Assembly (NCBI GenBank): GCA_902781095.1
Contig: CACZHW010000012.1
Span: 20,222-84,221 of the forward strand
Direction of reading: 5' to 3'
DNA: 64,000 bases
Origin: an uncultured Eubacteriales bacterium
GTDB lineage: Bacteria > Bacillota > Clostridia > Christensenellales > Aristaeellaceae
How positions within the stretch are numbered: position 1 is the stretch's first letter; every line of letters begins with the position of its first letter. The notes beneath the pieces are model-generated. The model was not told the origin of the DNA and searched no databases. It worked only from the letters and a program-made list of their open reading frames with translations. The translations under genes were made by a program, and so were the position numbers. Positions 17,313 through 26,228 of the stretch are shown one piece after another.

Positions 17313-17714
17313 TCAGTTCGGTCGTCCCTCGATGCCGTCCAATGGTATTTGAAGCTGGGCGGGCTGTGCCGAACGCAGGTCAAATACGATAGCGTTGTGC
17401 GAGGGAATATAATTTCCGTATATCACGCGAGGCTTTTCGTCCGTCCACCCGGTCAACCTCCTGATCCGCCTGAGCAGGGAATGGCCGCTCATTTCAAACT
17501 GCTGCATAGGAACAGGCGGGATCACGACCGCTTCTCTGTCGTCTACGGTACAGGCCTGAAGGAGGAGCATCTTCCTGTCTTCGTTGATCAGCATCTGCAC
17601 CTGGCGCGGATGTTCAAGGGCTTCCAGGATTGCCTTGCTGACGAGAATACTGTCTTCCTCAAGGCAGAGCGTAAGCATAAGGGGTTCTGATCCCGCATAT
17701 GAAATATCCGTCAT
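17313..17714 (-). CDS. Unrecognised island protein, member of the recombinase-tail domain family
   Basis: A 133-residue protein without a known name. By eye it shares a pattern with the C-terminal part of the serine recombinase and with the 140- and 286-residue proteins encoded nearby: a QVQMLINEDRKMLLLQAC strand pair, a helix ending in TGW, then AIVFDLRSA. That is, a (V/Y)VQ-x-hydrophobic-N/H-P/E-x-x-(K/R)-hydrophobic block and a terminal FDL block. It has no signal peptide or membrane segment. It lies seven bases after the 140-residue gene; AAAGGATG is the likely ribosome site. Confidence 0.7.
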   Translation of the reverse strand: MTDISYAGSEPLMLTLCLEEDSILVSKAILEALEHPRQVQMLINEDRKMLLLQACTVDDREAVVIPPVPMQQFEMSGHSLLRRIRRLTGWTDEKPRVIYGNYIPSHNAIVFDLRSAQPAQLQIPLDGIEGRPN

Positions 17715-17721
17715 CCGTTCA

Positions 17722-18144
17722 TCATCCTTTCCTTCCGCGGCATTCCGCCGGAGTGATCAGGGTATAAGACTTCAACTGCGCTTCGGACAGAATCATTTCC
17801 GCATCTGTGAGATCAAAGAGCCATCCCTCGGCATCCGGCAGATAATCTGTCGTTTTCATCATCCTGTTCTGCCGCTGATCCCAGCGCATCATACCGAAGA
17901 TTTTGTGCAGGAAAGCCCCGCTCCCTTTAATGACCGTCCTGCCGGGAACGGATCCGGAGGGAACGGCAAGCGCCGCTCCCAGATCCTTTTTCCCGCACGG
18001 CTTTACGATCATCATCTTCCTCTCCGGATGAACCGCCATCTGCACATAACCTGCCGGTATGCCGTCGAGTACGACGCTCCTGTCGTCTACTGAAAAAGTC
18101 ATGGACAGGGGTGCGCTCTGCCGAACCTCCGCGAAGGTCCTCAT
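17722..18144 (-). CDS. Unrecognised island protein, member of the recombinase-tail domain family
   Basis: A 140-residue protein of unknown function with the same domain pattern: YVQMAVHPERKMMIVKPC, a helix FLHKIFGMMRW, and GWLFDLTDAEMIL near the C terminus. Its ATG overlaps the stop of the 286-residue gene by four bases (ATGA), so the two are coupled. No catalytic motif is visible. It could bind DNA or pair with the recombinase tail (inference). Confidence 0.72.
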   Translation of the reverse strand: MRTFAEVRQSAPLSMTFSVDDRSVVLDGIPAGYVQMAVHPERKMMIVKPCGKKDLGAALAVPSGSVPGRTVIKGSGAFLHKIFGMMRWDQRQNRMMKTTDYLPDAEGWLFDLTDAEMILSEAQLKSYTLITPAECRGRKG

Positions 18145-19001
18145 ACCTTTGTCACCTCCCCGGTTTCCTGATCTATCATTTCCATTGGCATCTGCTGACC
18201 CTCCGGTTTCTGCCCGACGTCGGCGAAGTCGTATCCGTCCATCAGGTTAATCTGCATGGATGTCCGGTGTTCCTGAACGGGAATGCCGAAGGAATCCCGC
18301 CAGTCCGCTGGGTATACCGCTGTGCTTCTCTTGGCTTTTGCCGTCGGATTGTCAGGATCTTTGACGGAAGGAAGATAAATCTCCGTGCTGGTAAGATCGA
18401 ATACGTACAACTGCTCGCCCTGGTAACTGATCCTGGTTCCCTGAAGCTTATAGCGGTAGAGCGCTTCCCAGCCCATCATCTCATACAGCTTTGCGGTGAA
18501 CAGGCCGCATGTGATCTGCCGGCTCTTCCGCTTGTCGTCTTTGGCGATGCACCACCGGATCGCGTCCCTTGCGCCTTCCTCGCAGGGGCGGATGACCAGT
18601 TTTTCGGCGGTAGGATTAACAAGCACCTGCACGTAAACCACCTGCTCCAGCTTCGATATGCAGGCGTTGTTGAAAATGATGCTGTTTCCACGGATCGTGA
18701 GCGTTGGATCAAACTTGTGCGAGAAGAATTCTCTGCGTACCACCTGGTAGCCCTCAAAGGAAAAACCGGCTTCGATGGCGATCCGCTGCGCTTCCTCGCG
18801 TTCTTCCTTACTCAGCGGTTTAAACCCGCCCTGGGTGAGTACCTGGGCATCCTTATCCAGCACACCGGCGGGAGAGTACTGCTGAGGATAAGTACGCTGC
18901 GGATAGGCCGGATAGCCTGTCTGCGGCATTCCCGCAACCGGCCGGGGATACTGCGGTGAAGCCTGGGCGTTGTAGGGGTACTCGGTTTTCCGTTCATCCA
19001 T
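18141..19001 (-). CDS. Unrecognised island protein, Pro/Tyr-rich head plus recombinase-tail domain
   Basis: A 286-residue protein. Residues 1-50 are rich in Tyr, Pro and Gln (repeated YP and PQ steps) and look disordered. Residues 80-220 resemble the recombinase C-terminal domain: YVQVLVNPTAEKLVIRPC, DAIRW, FTAKLYEMMGWEALYRY and QLYVFDLTSTEIYLP against the recombinase's YVEVLFNPVERMLAVRP, NAIRW, SILYEALGWDEGYAYR and ILFFDLDN. It is the clearest stand-alone copy of that domain. AAAAGGAG precedes the ATG. Confidence 0.75.
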   Translation of the reverse strand: MDERKTEYPYNAQASPQYPRPVAGMPQTGYPAYPQRTYPQQYSPAGVLDKDAQVLTQGGFKPLSKEEREEAQRIAIEAGFSFEGYQVVRREFFSHKFDPTLTIRGNSIIFNNACISKLEQVVYVQVLVNPTAEKLVIRPCEEGARDAIRWCIAKDDKRKSRQITCGLFTAKLYEMMGWEALYRYKLQGTRISYQGEQLYVFDLTSTEIYLPSVKDPDNPTAKAKRSTAVYPADWRDSFGIPVQEHRTSMQINLMDGYDFADVGQKPEGQQMPMEMIDQETGEVTKV

Positions 19002-19033
19002 TTTCTGTCACTCCTTTTGCTTGTTTTCCTGCT

Positions 19034-19396
19034 TTAATCGCCGTCCCATACGCCGTCGGGTCTCATTTTCGCCATTGCGATCAGTTGAAACAGCGGCCGT
19101 TTCGCGTTGCCTTCGGTCGCTTTCCAGTAGTCCTGGTCTACATCGTCTCCCAAAGCGGCAGCGGCCTTCTCCAGAACAGGGATGCTTTCCGCGCCTGTCA
19201 TGCCGTAGATGGTCCGGATGCCTTTTTCCCCGAACACATCGTCTCTGTAATAGAAATCGCTGTAGTTGTAGGTCACATTCAGCCAAAGCTCCTTTGTGCC
19301 TCCCAACTTGTATGTGCCTCCTGTCATAAAGTGCGGCTCGTCTACCTCCAGGGTTTCCTTCGTAACCGGGTCGCGCAGGCTGATGTCATAGCTCAT
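19034..19396 (-). CDS. Conserved phage/mobile-element hypothetical protein
   Basis: A 120-residue protein starting SYDISLRDPVTKETLEV, with GGTYKLGGTKELWLNVTYNYS, GEKGIRTIYGMTGAESIP, YWKATEGNAKR and a MRPDGVW end. I recall very similar proteins from clostridial phages and mobile elements, all without a known function. No membrane or signal segment. GGGAGG lies before the ATG. It sits in the recombinase operon between the 248- and 286-residue genes. Confidence 0.75.
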   Translation of the reverse strand: MSYDISLRDPVTKETLEVDEPHFMTGGTYKLGGTKELWLNVTYNYSDFYYRDDVFGEKGIRTIYGMTGAESIPVLEKAAAALGDDVDQDYWKATEGNAKRPLFQLIAMAKMRPDGVWDGD

Positions 19397-19441
19397 TTCT
19401 TTTACCTCCCGGATCTGTTTTGCTGATTGCGCGGACGAAGC

Positions 19442-20188
19442 CTATTGCTCTTTGCCGTCTTTTTTCTTCCAAAGCTTTCCTACCAGAAGAGCGTCCAGCC
19501 TTCCGCATATTTCAGGCGCGCACTCAGCAAGTACCGCGTCCTGCCCGAGGGAAAGCTTTCCGTAGAAATCGCGCATGAATTCTTCGCTGAAGGCTCCGTA
19601 CACCATTCTGCTGGACTCATCGTGCAGATGGCATTCGCACCTGTATATGTAGCCGAGCCAGTAGGCGTATTCGTAATCGTCCGCCAGCTTTTTAACGTCC
19701 GTTTCCGAATCCAGGATTACAGGACTGGCGCGGGCCTGAGGGTCACTTTCTTCTGTCTCTTCCTCGTTCAGCGCTTTGACGATCGCCATGTTCGGGTTTT
19801 CTCCTGTTCCGACGCCGCTGACAATTTCGTTCAGCCACATGACCGTATCCACGATAACGGAAGGGGACTTCAGCAGTACGGGCATCCTCAGGTAGTTGGA
19901 TATATCGTCTTCCTCCATGCCGCCGGCGCAGGAGAAGCTGTAGTCGATGACCCCCGCAAGCTGGCTGTTCATGAACACCGGTGCAAACTCGCTCATGGCA
20001 AGGCCCCTGTCTACCGCCGCCATGAAAATGCTTCCCTGCATGTCGCAGTAGGCAAGATCGCGTTCGGTGAATTCACGCTCAATCTTCTCCACGTCGGGGT
20101 TTATCGGGGATTCCCGCGCCATCTTCATCAACCGCTTCACGTTTCGGGAAAGCGGTCTGCTCCGCGCGGGGTTCTTGGCACTGATCAT
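19442..20188 (-). CDS. Unrecognised protein coupled to the serine recombinase
   Basis: A 248-residue protein of unknown function. The N-terminal half contains DLAYCDMQGSIFMAAVDRG and FAPVFMNSQLAGVIDYSFS; the C-terminal half contains DYEYAYWLGYIYRCECHL and a short helical tail. It is acidic and soluble. Its ATG overlaps the recombinase stop codon by four bases with AAGGAGG upstream, so it is made in step with the recombinase and may be an accessory factor such as a directionality or regulatory protein (inference only). Confidence 0.7.
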   Translation of the reverse strand: MISAKNPARSRPLSRNVKRLMKMARESPINPDVEKIEREFTERDLAYCDMQGSIFMAAVDRGLAMSEFAPVFMNSQLAGVIDYSFSCAGGMEEDDISNYLRMPVLLKSPSVIVDTVMWLNEIVSGVGTGENPNMAIVKALNEEETEESDPQARASPVILDSETDVKKLADDYEYAYWLGYIYRCECHLHDESSRMVYGAFSEEFMRDFYGKLSLGQDAVLAECAPEICGRLDALLVGKLWKKKDGKEQ

Positions 20189-22431
20189 TCCGGGCCTCCT
20201 TCCTCGTTTTCATCGTCGTCTTCCGCCGCGTCCATCGCGTCCAGCATGATTTCCTGGAGCGCTTCGATCTCGCTGTAGTCAACACGGTGATCGCCGCCCA
20301 GAACACGCGCTTCCGTCATGACCTCCCATTCTCCGTCGTCGTCAATCGCCGTCAGCCGGAATTCGCTGTTGTGCTCGAAGGCCGGGGTGCCGTAGTTCCG
20401 CTTTTCATATTCCGCGATTTCCTTCAGCTTCTGTTCCATCGCTTCCGTGTCCTCGATGGGCTGCGGTTCGTCGTCCGCTCCGAAGAATATTCCTTTGGTT
20501 TCTTCGGATTCCATCCGCCGTCCGGTTTCCTGCCCCGGCGCGTTCTCTTCTCCCGCTGTGCGCTTGCAAAGTTCCCTGCCGATGAAATTGTCCAGGTCGA
20601 AGAACAGGATGGTTTCACCGTCTCTTCGGCGCACGATTGCGGGTGAGCGGTATGCGTACCCTTCATCCCACCCAAGCGCTTCATACAGTATGGAACAGAA
20701 CGCTTTTGCGCTGACGTTTGCGCCTTTGCCTTTCTTATCCGTCCAGCGGATTGCGTTCCGGTTGCTTTCGTCGCTCGGGCGGACGGCAAGCATCCTTTCG
20801 ACCGGGTTGAACAGCACCTCGACATACTGCTGCCGGGAGATGGTGATTTTACCGTCTGATTCTGATGACGTATCCAGGCGGGAAACGCATGTGGTGCTGA
20901 AAGCCATCTGCCTGGGGCTGAAGGAGACGGTCGCTTCATACGCGTGATTGAACAGGCTTCCGCTGACCACCTGAAATCCTTCGCGGATCTTCGGAGCGTT
21001 TTCCTTTGATTCGCTCTCTTCCTGGCTGCCCTCGATCTGCGCTTTGATTTTCTGCTCCGCGCTGGAAAGCGTCCTGGCGATGCGCTGGACTCCGTTGTCG
21101 TCTGTCATTCCGACAAGACGTCTGCCGCCCTCCGGCAGATGCTCGTTCTCCAGGTCTGTTTCCATTTCACCCTCGGCAAGCCCCATGGCGATGCTGCTGA
21201 CGCGGTAGTATTCCGCGGCGTCGTATCCTGCCCAGGCCTTGTTCACGGAAATGTATCCGGTCAGCGCGCCGTGGTCGATGACCATCATGGGGAGGTAACC
21301 GCCTGTATGCCTGTACCTGTGGCTGTTCAGTATCCGCTGCGCCGCGTTCCACTGCGCTCTGGTGATGATCGCCGGATGATGACCCGGCTGGTAATACTTG
21401 TTCTTCTTGCCGTTGTTCCGCTTGGACTTATGGTCGTGGAAATCAGGCGTCCATGTTTTCCTGGCCAGTACGTCTCCGCAGTAGCGTTCATTCCGCAGGA
21501 CGCTGTACACCGCGGCTTCCGTCCAATGCGTGCTGTGCCGTCCGCACACCTTCCACAGCCCGGTTTCCCTGCGCAGGTCGTTCAGCGTTTTCGCGATCTC
21601 CGCCGTGGAACTCCCGTTCAGCAGCATGTAATACATGAGCCGGACGGTATTCGCTTCATCCTCGTTGATGACAAGCACCTTTTTATGACTCCCGTGCCCG
21701 TCCGGTATCTCGACCCTGTCGTATCCCAGCAGCGCGGGGGTAATGAAACGGCCGCGACTGAAGCGCCATTCGATGGACAACTGCGACGCCTCGCTCTTCA
21801 TATGGCTTTCTTCCTCGGCCACCATGGCCAGGACGAAGAGGATGATGTTGCTGGTGGCGTCCAGGGTGTTTAGGTGCTCCTGCTCGAAGAATACGGGAAT
21901 GGGCGGATCGTGCTTGTCCTTCAGTTCACGCACCCACCCGATGCAGTCCAGCAGGTTTCTCGCGAAGCGGCTCACCGACTTGGTGATGATCATGTCGATC
22001 TTGCCGTCCATGGCGTCTTTCATCATGAGTTTGAAGGCCGGCCGGTGATCCGTGTTCGTTCCGGAGAATCCGTCGTCCACGTAGGTGCCGGCGTAGCGCC
22101 ATTTGGGATTGGCTTTGATCATGTCCCGGTAATTCCGCTTCTGGAGTTCGATGGACCACAGCTGATCCACGTCTTCCGTGGAGACACGGCAGTAGGCGGC
22201 GACCCTCAGGATACGGTCTTCCTGGGCGGCCTGCGCGGCGGTGGGGATCTTGTGGATGCCCTCGCCGGTATAGGTGCTGACCTCGGCGCGCAGGGCTTCC
22301 TTCGCCCTCGCGCGTTCGGTCATGAACCCATTTCCCGGCGGACGCTCAGCGGGTTTTCCCCGCGCCTCCCGCGCCTTTTGCCTGGCCCTTTCCTCGGCCA
22401 TCGGACGTACGTCTTTCAAGGGTTGCTTCAC
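20185..22431 (-). CDS. Large serine recombinase with unusual C-terminal domain
   Basis: A 748-residue recombinase. The resolvase domain (about 73-225) has YCRVST with the catalytic Ser at residue 84, DDGFSGT, and KSVSRFARN with the catalytic Arg. The recombinase domain (about 235-395) has LLGYD, YCGDVLARKTW and ITRAQWNAAQRIL. The usual zinc-ribbon cysteines are not evident. Residues about 505-650 form a further domain related to three small proteins downstream. An extra basic N terminus precedes the resolvase domain. The GTG at 22431 directly follows GAAGGA; the ATG at 22401 is an alternative start. It probably moves this island or inverts DNA in it, but no att site was identified. Confidence 0.88.
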   Translation of the reverse strand: MKQPLKDVRPMAEERARQKAREARGKPAERPPGNGFMTERARAKEALRAEVSTYTGEGIHKIPTAAQAAQEDRILRVAAYCRVSTEDVDQLWSIELQKRNYRDMIKANPKWRYAGTYVDDGFSGTNTDHRPAFKLMMKDAMDGKIDMIITKSVSRFARNLLDCIGWVRELKDKHDPPIPVFFEQEHLNTLDATSNIILFVLAMVAEEESHMKSEASQLSIEWRFSRGRFITPALLGYDRVEIPDGHGSHKKVLVINEDEANTVRLMYYMLLNGSSTAEIAKTLNDLRRETGLWKVCGRHSTHWTEAAVYSVLRNERYCGDVLARKTWTPDFHDHKSKRNNGKKNKYYQPGHHPAIITRAQWNAAQRILNSHRYRHTGGYLPMMVIDHGALTGYISVNKAWAGYDAAEYYRVSSIAMGLAEGEMETDLENEHLPEGGRRLVGMTDDNGVQRIARTLSSAEQKIKAQIEGSQEESESKENAPKIREGFQVVSGSLFNHAYEATVSFSPRQMAFSTTCVSRLDTSSESDGKITISRQQYVEVLFNPVERMLAVRPSDESNRNAIRWTDKKGKGANVSAKAFCSILYEALGWDEGYAYRSPAIVRRRDGETILFFDLDNFIGRELCKRTAGEENAPGQETGRRMESEETKGIFFGADDEPQPIEDTEAMEQKLKEIAEYEKRNYGTPAFEHNSEFRLTAIDDDGEWEVMTEARVLGGDHRVDYSEIEALQEIMLDAMDAAEDDDENEEGGPE

Positions 22432-22529
22432 TCCTTCGTTCTGGTTTTCCGGTCAAAAACCGGCGTACTACGTATATAGCCATACAGTTAGAGGACAAAG
22501 CAACGTCCGTACGGTCGCATATCCAGGCT

Positions 22530-22799
22530 TTATTTTTCAGTGAACACACCCAGTTCCTCAAACTCCGCCCCGAAAGTGATCTCATACGGGTCGATGCCCA
22601 GCACCGCGCACACTGCAAGTCCTATCTTCATACTTGCATTTCGGAAAGGCCTTTCGCCGTTTTCGAGGCGCTGATACTGCCTGATGTTTATGCCGATGAT
22701 CGTGGCCACCTTCTGCTGGGAATATCCCATCCGGAGGCGCGCTTCCGTGATCATTTTCGCTTCATACCCCGTACGTTCGTTGATCTTTCTTCCGGCCAT
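22530..22799 (-). CDS. XRE-family helix-turn-helix regulator
   Basis: An 89-residue protein with a Cro/CI-type HTH: ITEARLRMGYSQQKVATIIGINIRQYQRLENGER, then a short C-terminal segment. It starts at ATG 22799, where AAAGGAGG lies at good distance; an upstream in-frame start was rejected for lack of a site. It is encoded just ahead of the recombinase operon on the same strand and is the likely repressor controlling that operon. Confidence 0.85.
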   Translation of the reverse strand: MAGRKINERTGYEAKMITEARLRMGYSQQKVATIIGINIRQYQRLENGERPFRNASMKIGLAVCAVLGIDPYEITFGAEFEELGVFTEK

Positions 22800-22899
22800 C
22801 CCGCCGCCTCCTTTCTCAAGGGTAGGTGGCATACAGCCATAGGTTCGGAAGGAAGTCAACGCCTGTGCTCAAGAGTTATCCTAAAGTTAAGAAACAAAA

Positions 22900-22925
22900 G
22901 AAAAAAGCGGGGTTCAATCCCCGCT
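22900..22925 (-). terminator. Terminator of the PARG/metallophosphoesterase operon
   Basis: AGCGGGG/CCCCGCT stem with a six-base loop, followed on the minus strand by TTTTTTC. Confidence 0.88.
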
Positions 22926-22943
22926 GAAAGAATGAATATCCTT

Positions 22944-23795
22944 TTACTCTGCCATAAGAGTCTTGCTGAACGCATCGTAGTTTGCGGTTTCCGTGGGCCG
23001 GCAGTATACCGCGAATTCTACATGTCTGAACCAGCCTGCGTATTCTTCCAAGGCTGTCCTGAACGCCTCTGCAACAGCGTCCGGATCGTTCATGAACGCT
23101 CCGCAGCCGAATGCGCCGAGAATCAGCATGTCCGCTTTGTTTGCTGCGGCGACATGCAGGATGTGCTTCGCGCGCTTGACATGCAGATCATACTGCTCCG
23201 AAAAACTGAGAGACACTGCCGCTCCGCTGGCGGGATTATGCACGTTCCCGGGTTCCGGGCGGAGGTTAGGAGCGGCACAACTGATCACGTCCACTGTGAC
23301 CCAGTCTTCCTGCTTCATGCGCTGGGGGAAGGTTTCGTCTGTTTTGCAGATTACGATCCCCGACGAATAAATGCAGGCGTCGGTATTCAGGTTATTGTGC
23401 GCGGCACGGTTTGGATCGTAGTATTTCTGCCACAGCCACCGCCGGTCAAGCGTCGGGTAAAGAGTAGAGCACCGGCACAGGCTTTCTTCCTGTGCGCTGC
23501 TGCCTGTTTTCACTCCGCCGCCGGGACGTGTCGCCGAAGCGAAATTCAGCACGGCGATCCTGTCTTCCGGGTGAGCGGAATGCCACTCCATTGCCGCTTC
23601 AAACGTCTTATGCTTCGTTACGCTTACACTGCCTTCGCGATCCGGCGCTCCCTCCAGAGCGGGATATTCATCGACGGCATACAGTTTCGTACCGTCTCGG
23701 CTGGCTGCCACTGAAGATGCCAGCGCGGGATCTTCCGTATAGAACTTCTGTGTATCCTCAAAAACCTCAATCAGCCGTTGGCGTCGGTCGTACAT
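22944..23795 (-). CDS. TIGR02452-type poly(ADP-ribose) glycohydrolase-like protein
   Basis: A 283-residue protein of the bacterial PARG (microbial macro-domain) family. The signature NFASATRPGGGVKTGSSAQEE (about residues 84-104) contains the GGG-x6-8-QEE motif in which the second Glu is catalytic; AFGCGAFMNDP is the distal phosphate loop. The family removes ADP-ribose polymers or terminal ADP-ribose from proteins. AAGGAGG precedes the ATG, which lies inside the end of the upstream phosphoesterase gene (25-base overlap). Its context of phosphoesterases and nucleotide-handling proteins suggests reversal of an ADP-ribose mark or toxin (inference). Confidence 0.88.
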   Translation of the reverse strand: MYDRRQRLIEVFEDTQKFYTEDPALASSVAASRDGTKLYAVDEYPALEGAPDREGSVSVTKHKTFEAAMEWHSAHPEDRIAVLNFASATRPGGGVKTGSSAQEESLCRCSTLYPTLDRRWLWQKYYDPNRAAHNNLNTDACIYSSGIVICKTDETFPQRMKQEDWVTVDVISCAAPNLRPEPGNVHNPASGAAVSLSFSEQYDLHVKRAKHILHVAAANKADMLILGAFGCGAFMNDPDAVAEAFRTALEEYAGWFRHVEFAVYCRPTETANYDAFSKTLMAE

Positions 23796-24337
23796 GCGTG
23801 TTCCTCCTTAAAACGCCGGTTGTTTTCAATCAGTTCATCCAGAGTGACAGGCGCGAAGCCGTTGATATCCACGCCCGCGTTGAGCATCTGATCCCGGGCG
23901 GCGATGAGCGGCCAGTAATCCGCACCGGTGTTGTTATGGATGTGGCCGTAAATCATATACCCGCCTCTGCTCATACCCGGCCAGGACATCATGGGATAAT
24001 GGCACAGTGTGGCCGAGCGTCCGCTGTCTGTGACAAAGAGCATGGGCGATACGCTTTCAAACCACGCGCCTAGATCCGCCTTCTTCATCCAGTACCTGTC
24101 ATGGTTGCCGATGACAAGGTGCTTTTTGCCCTTCAGCGCCGACAGGTATACTTCCGCCGGTTTCTTTGCGCGGAAGAGAAAGTCGCCCACGATATAAACT
24201 GTGTCGTTTCGATGCACCTTGGCATTCCAGTTTTTGATCAGCGCCGTGTCCATTTCATCCGCGTCAGCAAAAGGGCGGCCGCAGTGCCGGATGACGTTGG
24301 CATGACCAAGATGCAGGTCAGAGGTGTACCAGATCAA
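23771..24337 (-). CDS. Calcineurin-like metallophosphoesterase, small phage-type
   Basis: A 188-residue enzyme with the full metal set: TSDLHLGH, GDF, GNHDRYW, CHYPM and GHIHNN. This short form is common in phages and islands, where it may act on nucleotides or RNA ends. The start is a TTG at 24337 (no in-frame ATG fits) with AGAGGTGATG upstream. It precedes the PARG gene with a 25-base overlap. Confidence 0.87.
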   Translation of the reverse strand: MIWYTSDLHLGHANVIRHCGRPFADADEMDTALIKNWNAKVHRNDTVYIVGDFLFRAKKPAEVYLSALKGKKHLVIGNHDRYWMKKADLGAWFESVSPMLFVTDSGRSATLCHYPMMSWPGMSRGGYMIYGHIHNNTGADYWPLIAARDQMLNAGVDINGFAPVTLDELIENNRRFKEEHACTTDANG

Positions 24338-24349
24338 TCACATCACCTC

Positions 24350-24964
24350 TCAGCTTTCGAGAATCAGCACACGCACATCCCGCAGGCCGATGGCAGAGTC
24401 TTCGTCCTCCCACGCAAGGTTGCGGTTGAAGGCCTGTACACGGGCGGAAACGGCCTGATAAAACTCCCGAAGAATACTGCGGCTGCCGTAAGGCGGGGTG
24501 TATTCATAATACTGATAGGCCTTCTTCGCTTCCGTATCCAGTTCCTGATACTCTTCCACGGAAAGCATATGATCTTCGTTCAGGGAATCCTCCTCCGGGT
24601 GGCTCAGTTGTCTTCCGATCTCCTGCCGGGGGAAGAAGCCGCAATACTCGGGTATGCTGAAATCTACCTTCTCAAACCATTTGCCGTCAATCACATACCA
24701 ACTGCGCCATCTGGGGTTTTCCGTGCCGGCAAGCACGCCGTCATCACCGGTGCATTCCTTCTTCACCGCGTCGGACAGATCTCCCGGCGGGGCCATCAGG
24801 TACTGCCAGTCGCAGTCCCACTCCAGCGCCTGTTTTACAAGGCTCTGGCCTGTGACGCAGGGGACGATCCGGAGCCGGCCCTTTACATCCTGCTGAAAGA
24901 AATCAATACACTGCCACTGACCGTTTACCTTTGCTTCAGTATAGCCGTCAAGCCATACGCTCAT
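24350..24964 (-). CDS. Unrecognised island protein with phage-type features
   Basis: A 204-residue soluble protein, rich in Trp and Tyr. Visible features are MSVWLDGYTEAKVNGQW at the N terminus, a WDCDWQYLMAPPGDLS stretch, WRSWYVIDGKWFEKVDFS, and a C-terminal helix followed by a DVRVLILES strand. I recall similar hypothetical proteins next to phage metallophosphoesterases. Its ATG overlaps the GrpB gene stop by four bases. Confidence 0.65.
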   Translation of the reverse strand: MSVWLDGYTEAKVNGQWQCIDFFQQDVKGRLRIVPCVTGQSLVKQALEWDCDWQYLMAPPGDLSDAVKKECTGDDGVLAGTENPRWRSWYVIDGKWFEKVDFSIPEYCGFFPRQEIGRQLSHPEEDSLNEDHMLSVEEYQELDTEAKKAYQYYEYTPPYGSRSILREFYQAVSARVQAFNRNLAWEDEDSAIGLRDVRVLILES

Positions 24965-25521
24965 TTCTGTTCACTTCCTTTGCGTTCCGAAAAGGCCTGC
25001 CTGTATCCCGCCAGCACACCTTCGATAAAGAATCCCTTGACCGTCCGGTACATGTCCCGGTCGTCCGGGAAGATACCTTCCAGCATATGCTTTGTATACC
25101 TGTACCTGGCGCGCAGCAGTTCACTGTCCAGAAGCAGTCTCTGAAACAGCAGCTGATCCTGCGCGACAGGATTGTCCTCATAGCACAGATGCGCATAGAA
25201 GGTCTTGCCGGGCTCTCTGCCGCTGGACAGGAAATACCGTCCCGGTTTGCCGCACTCTCCAAGATTGCGGTAACCGATGCGTTCCAGTTTGGGGATGCAT
25301 GATTCCAGCGGCACGCTTTTGTCCGGGCAGACCAGAATGTCGATGATGGGCTTGGCAGGCATCCCTTCAATGGACGTGGAGCCGACATGCCTGACAGCAA
25401 CGCTTCCGCCGTCATCAATGAGCGCGCCGATGATGCACTGCTTTTCCAGGTGAAATTCGTGCTGCCATTCGGAATCCCAGGGGGCGAGCCACACTTCGTT
25501 GTGAATATCCTTTTTCTCCAT
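24961..25521 (-). CDS. GrpB-family protein (UPF0157 nucleotidyltransferase fold)
   Basis: A 186-residue protein of the GrpB family: VRHVGSTSIEGMPAKPIIDILV carries the nucleotidyltransferase-like GS motif and acidic residues, followed by HLCYEDNP and a C-terminal helical region with YRQAFSERK. The family has a minimal nucleotidyltransferase fold and its reaction is not established; some members are fused to CoaE kinase. Start at ATG 25521 with GAGGAG seven bases before it; the GTG at 25536 overlaps that site. In the ADP-ribose/RNA-end cluster. Confidence 0.85.
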   Translation of the reverse strand: MEKKDIHNEVWLAPWDSEWQHEFHLEKQCIIGALIDDGGSVAVRHVGSTSIEGMPAKPIIDILVCPDKSVPLESCIPKLERIGYRNLGECGKPGRYFLSSGREPGKTFYAHLCYEDNPVAQDQLLFQRLLLDSELLRARYRYTKHMLEGIFPDDRDMYRTVKGFFIEGVLAGYRQAFSERKGSEQK

Positions 25522-25532
25522 GCCGTTACTCC

Positions 25533-26228
25533 TCACACCTTGAATTCCCGGATAGACTCAAACAGCAGCGTCAGCCTGTCAATATCCTTTTCCGTATGAT
25601 AGTGCCCGGCGTACCAGTGCTTATAGGTCAGTCTGTCTTCAATAGAATCCAGCCAGGTTTCCGTGCTTTTATCCACCTTGCTCTGATCGATCTGGGGAAG
25701 GAACACTTCAACCGGCTCGTATTTCAGGGGAACTGTATGGGTCAGGACGGCATCGACTTTCCAGTTCTCGTAATCAAGGACTTTTTCGATTCCCTTTTTC
25801 ATTTCGGGCGTCGGCTGCTCGTCCGCCCACCAATTCCAGCCGTTTGCCAGACGGTAGTATTTGTCCACGCTGTACGCGCCACCGATAACGATCGTCTTCT
25901 GCCCGTCCATATCAAACACTTCGCCGTCAACGGCGAACAGCAGATTGGGATATTCGTCCTCGACGAATACCATGCCGCCGTTCCATTTCTTCAGACGGTA
26001 TGTAGGGATCGTGCCCGGGCGCATTTCGTGGTTTCCGTGAATGGAGAATATGGTGATGGGCATTTCAGCCATACGCTTTTTTGCGCGTTGATCCCGCTTG
26101 CCGCCGTAGTAATTGAACCCGGCGTCACCGAGGATGATCATGACGTCGTCTTTTGACGGGTGAAACCTGTCGCAGAACCGCTCGATGCGGGAAAAGTCTC
26201 CATGCGTGTCTCCGGTTATATAAATCAT
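25533..26228 (-). CDS. Calcineurin-like metallophosphoesterase
   Basis: A 231-residue enzyme: TGDTHGD at the N terminus, ILGDAGFNYYG, IHGNHEMRPG, a VLTHTVP histidine and WYAGHYHTEKD complete the metal and catalytic set. Different from the smaller phosphoesterase downstream. Its ATG overlaps the stop of the ribbon-helix-helix gene (ATGA) and AAGGAGAG precedes it. Substrate unknown. Confidence 0.87.
   Translation of the reverse strand: MIYITGDTHGDFSRIERFCDRFHPSKDDVMIILGDAGFNYYGGKRDQRAKKRMAEMPITIFSIHGNHEMRPGTIPTYRLKKWNGGMVFVEDEYPNLLFAVDGEVFDMDGQKTIVIGGAYSVDKYYRLANGWNWWADEQPTPEMKKGIEKVLDYENWKVDAVLTHTVPLKYEPVEVFLPQIDQSKVDKSTETWLDSIEDRLTYKHWYAGHYHTEKDIDRLTLLFESIREFKV

Noticed and set aside
22450..22464. 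CCGGT-CAAAA-ACCGG hairpin upstream of the recombinase as a recombination site
   Set aside because: The stem is only five bases and no second copy was seen; too weak to call an att site.
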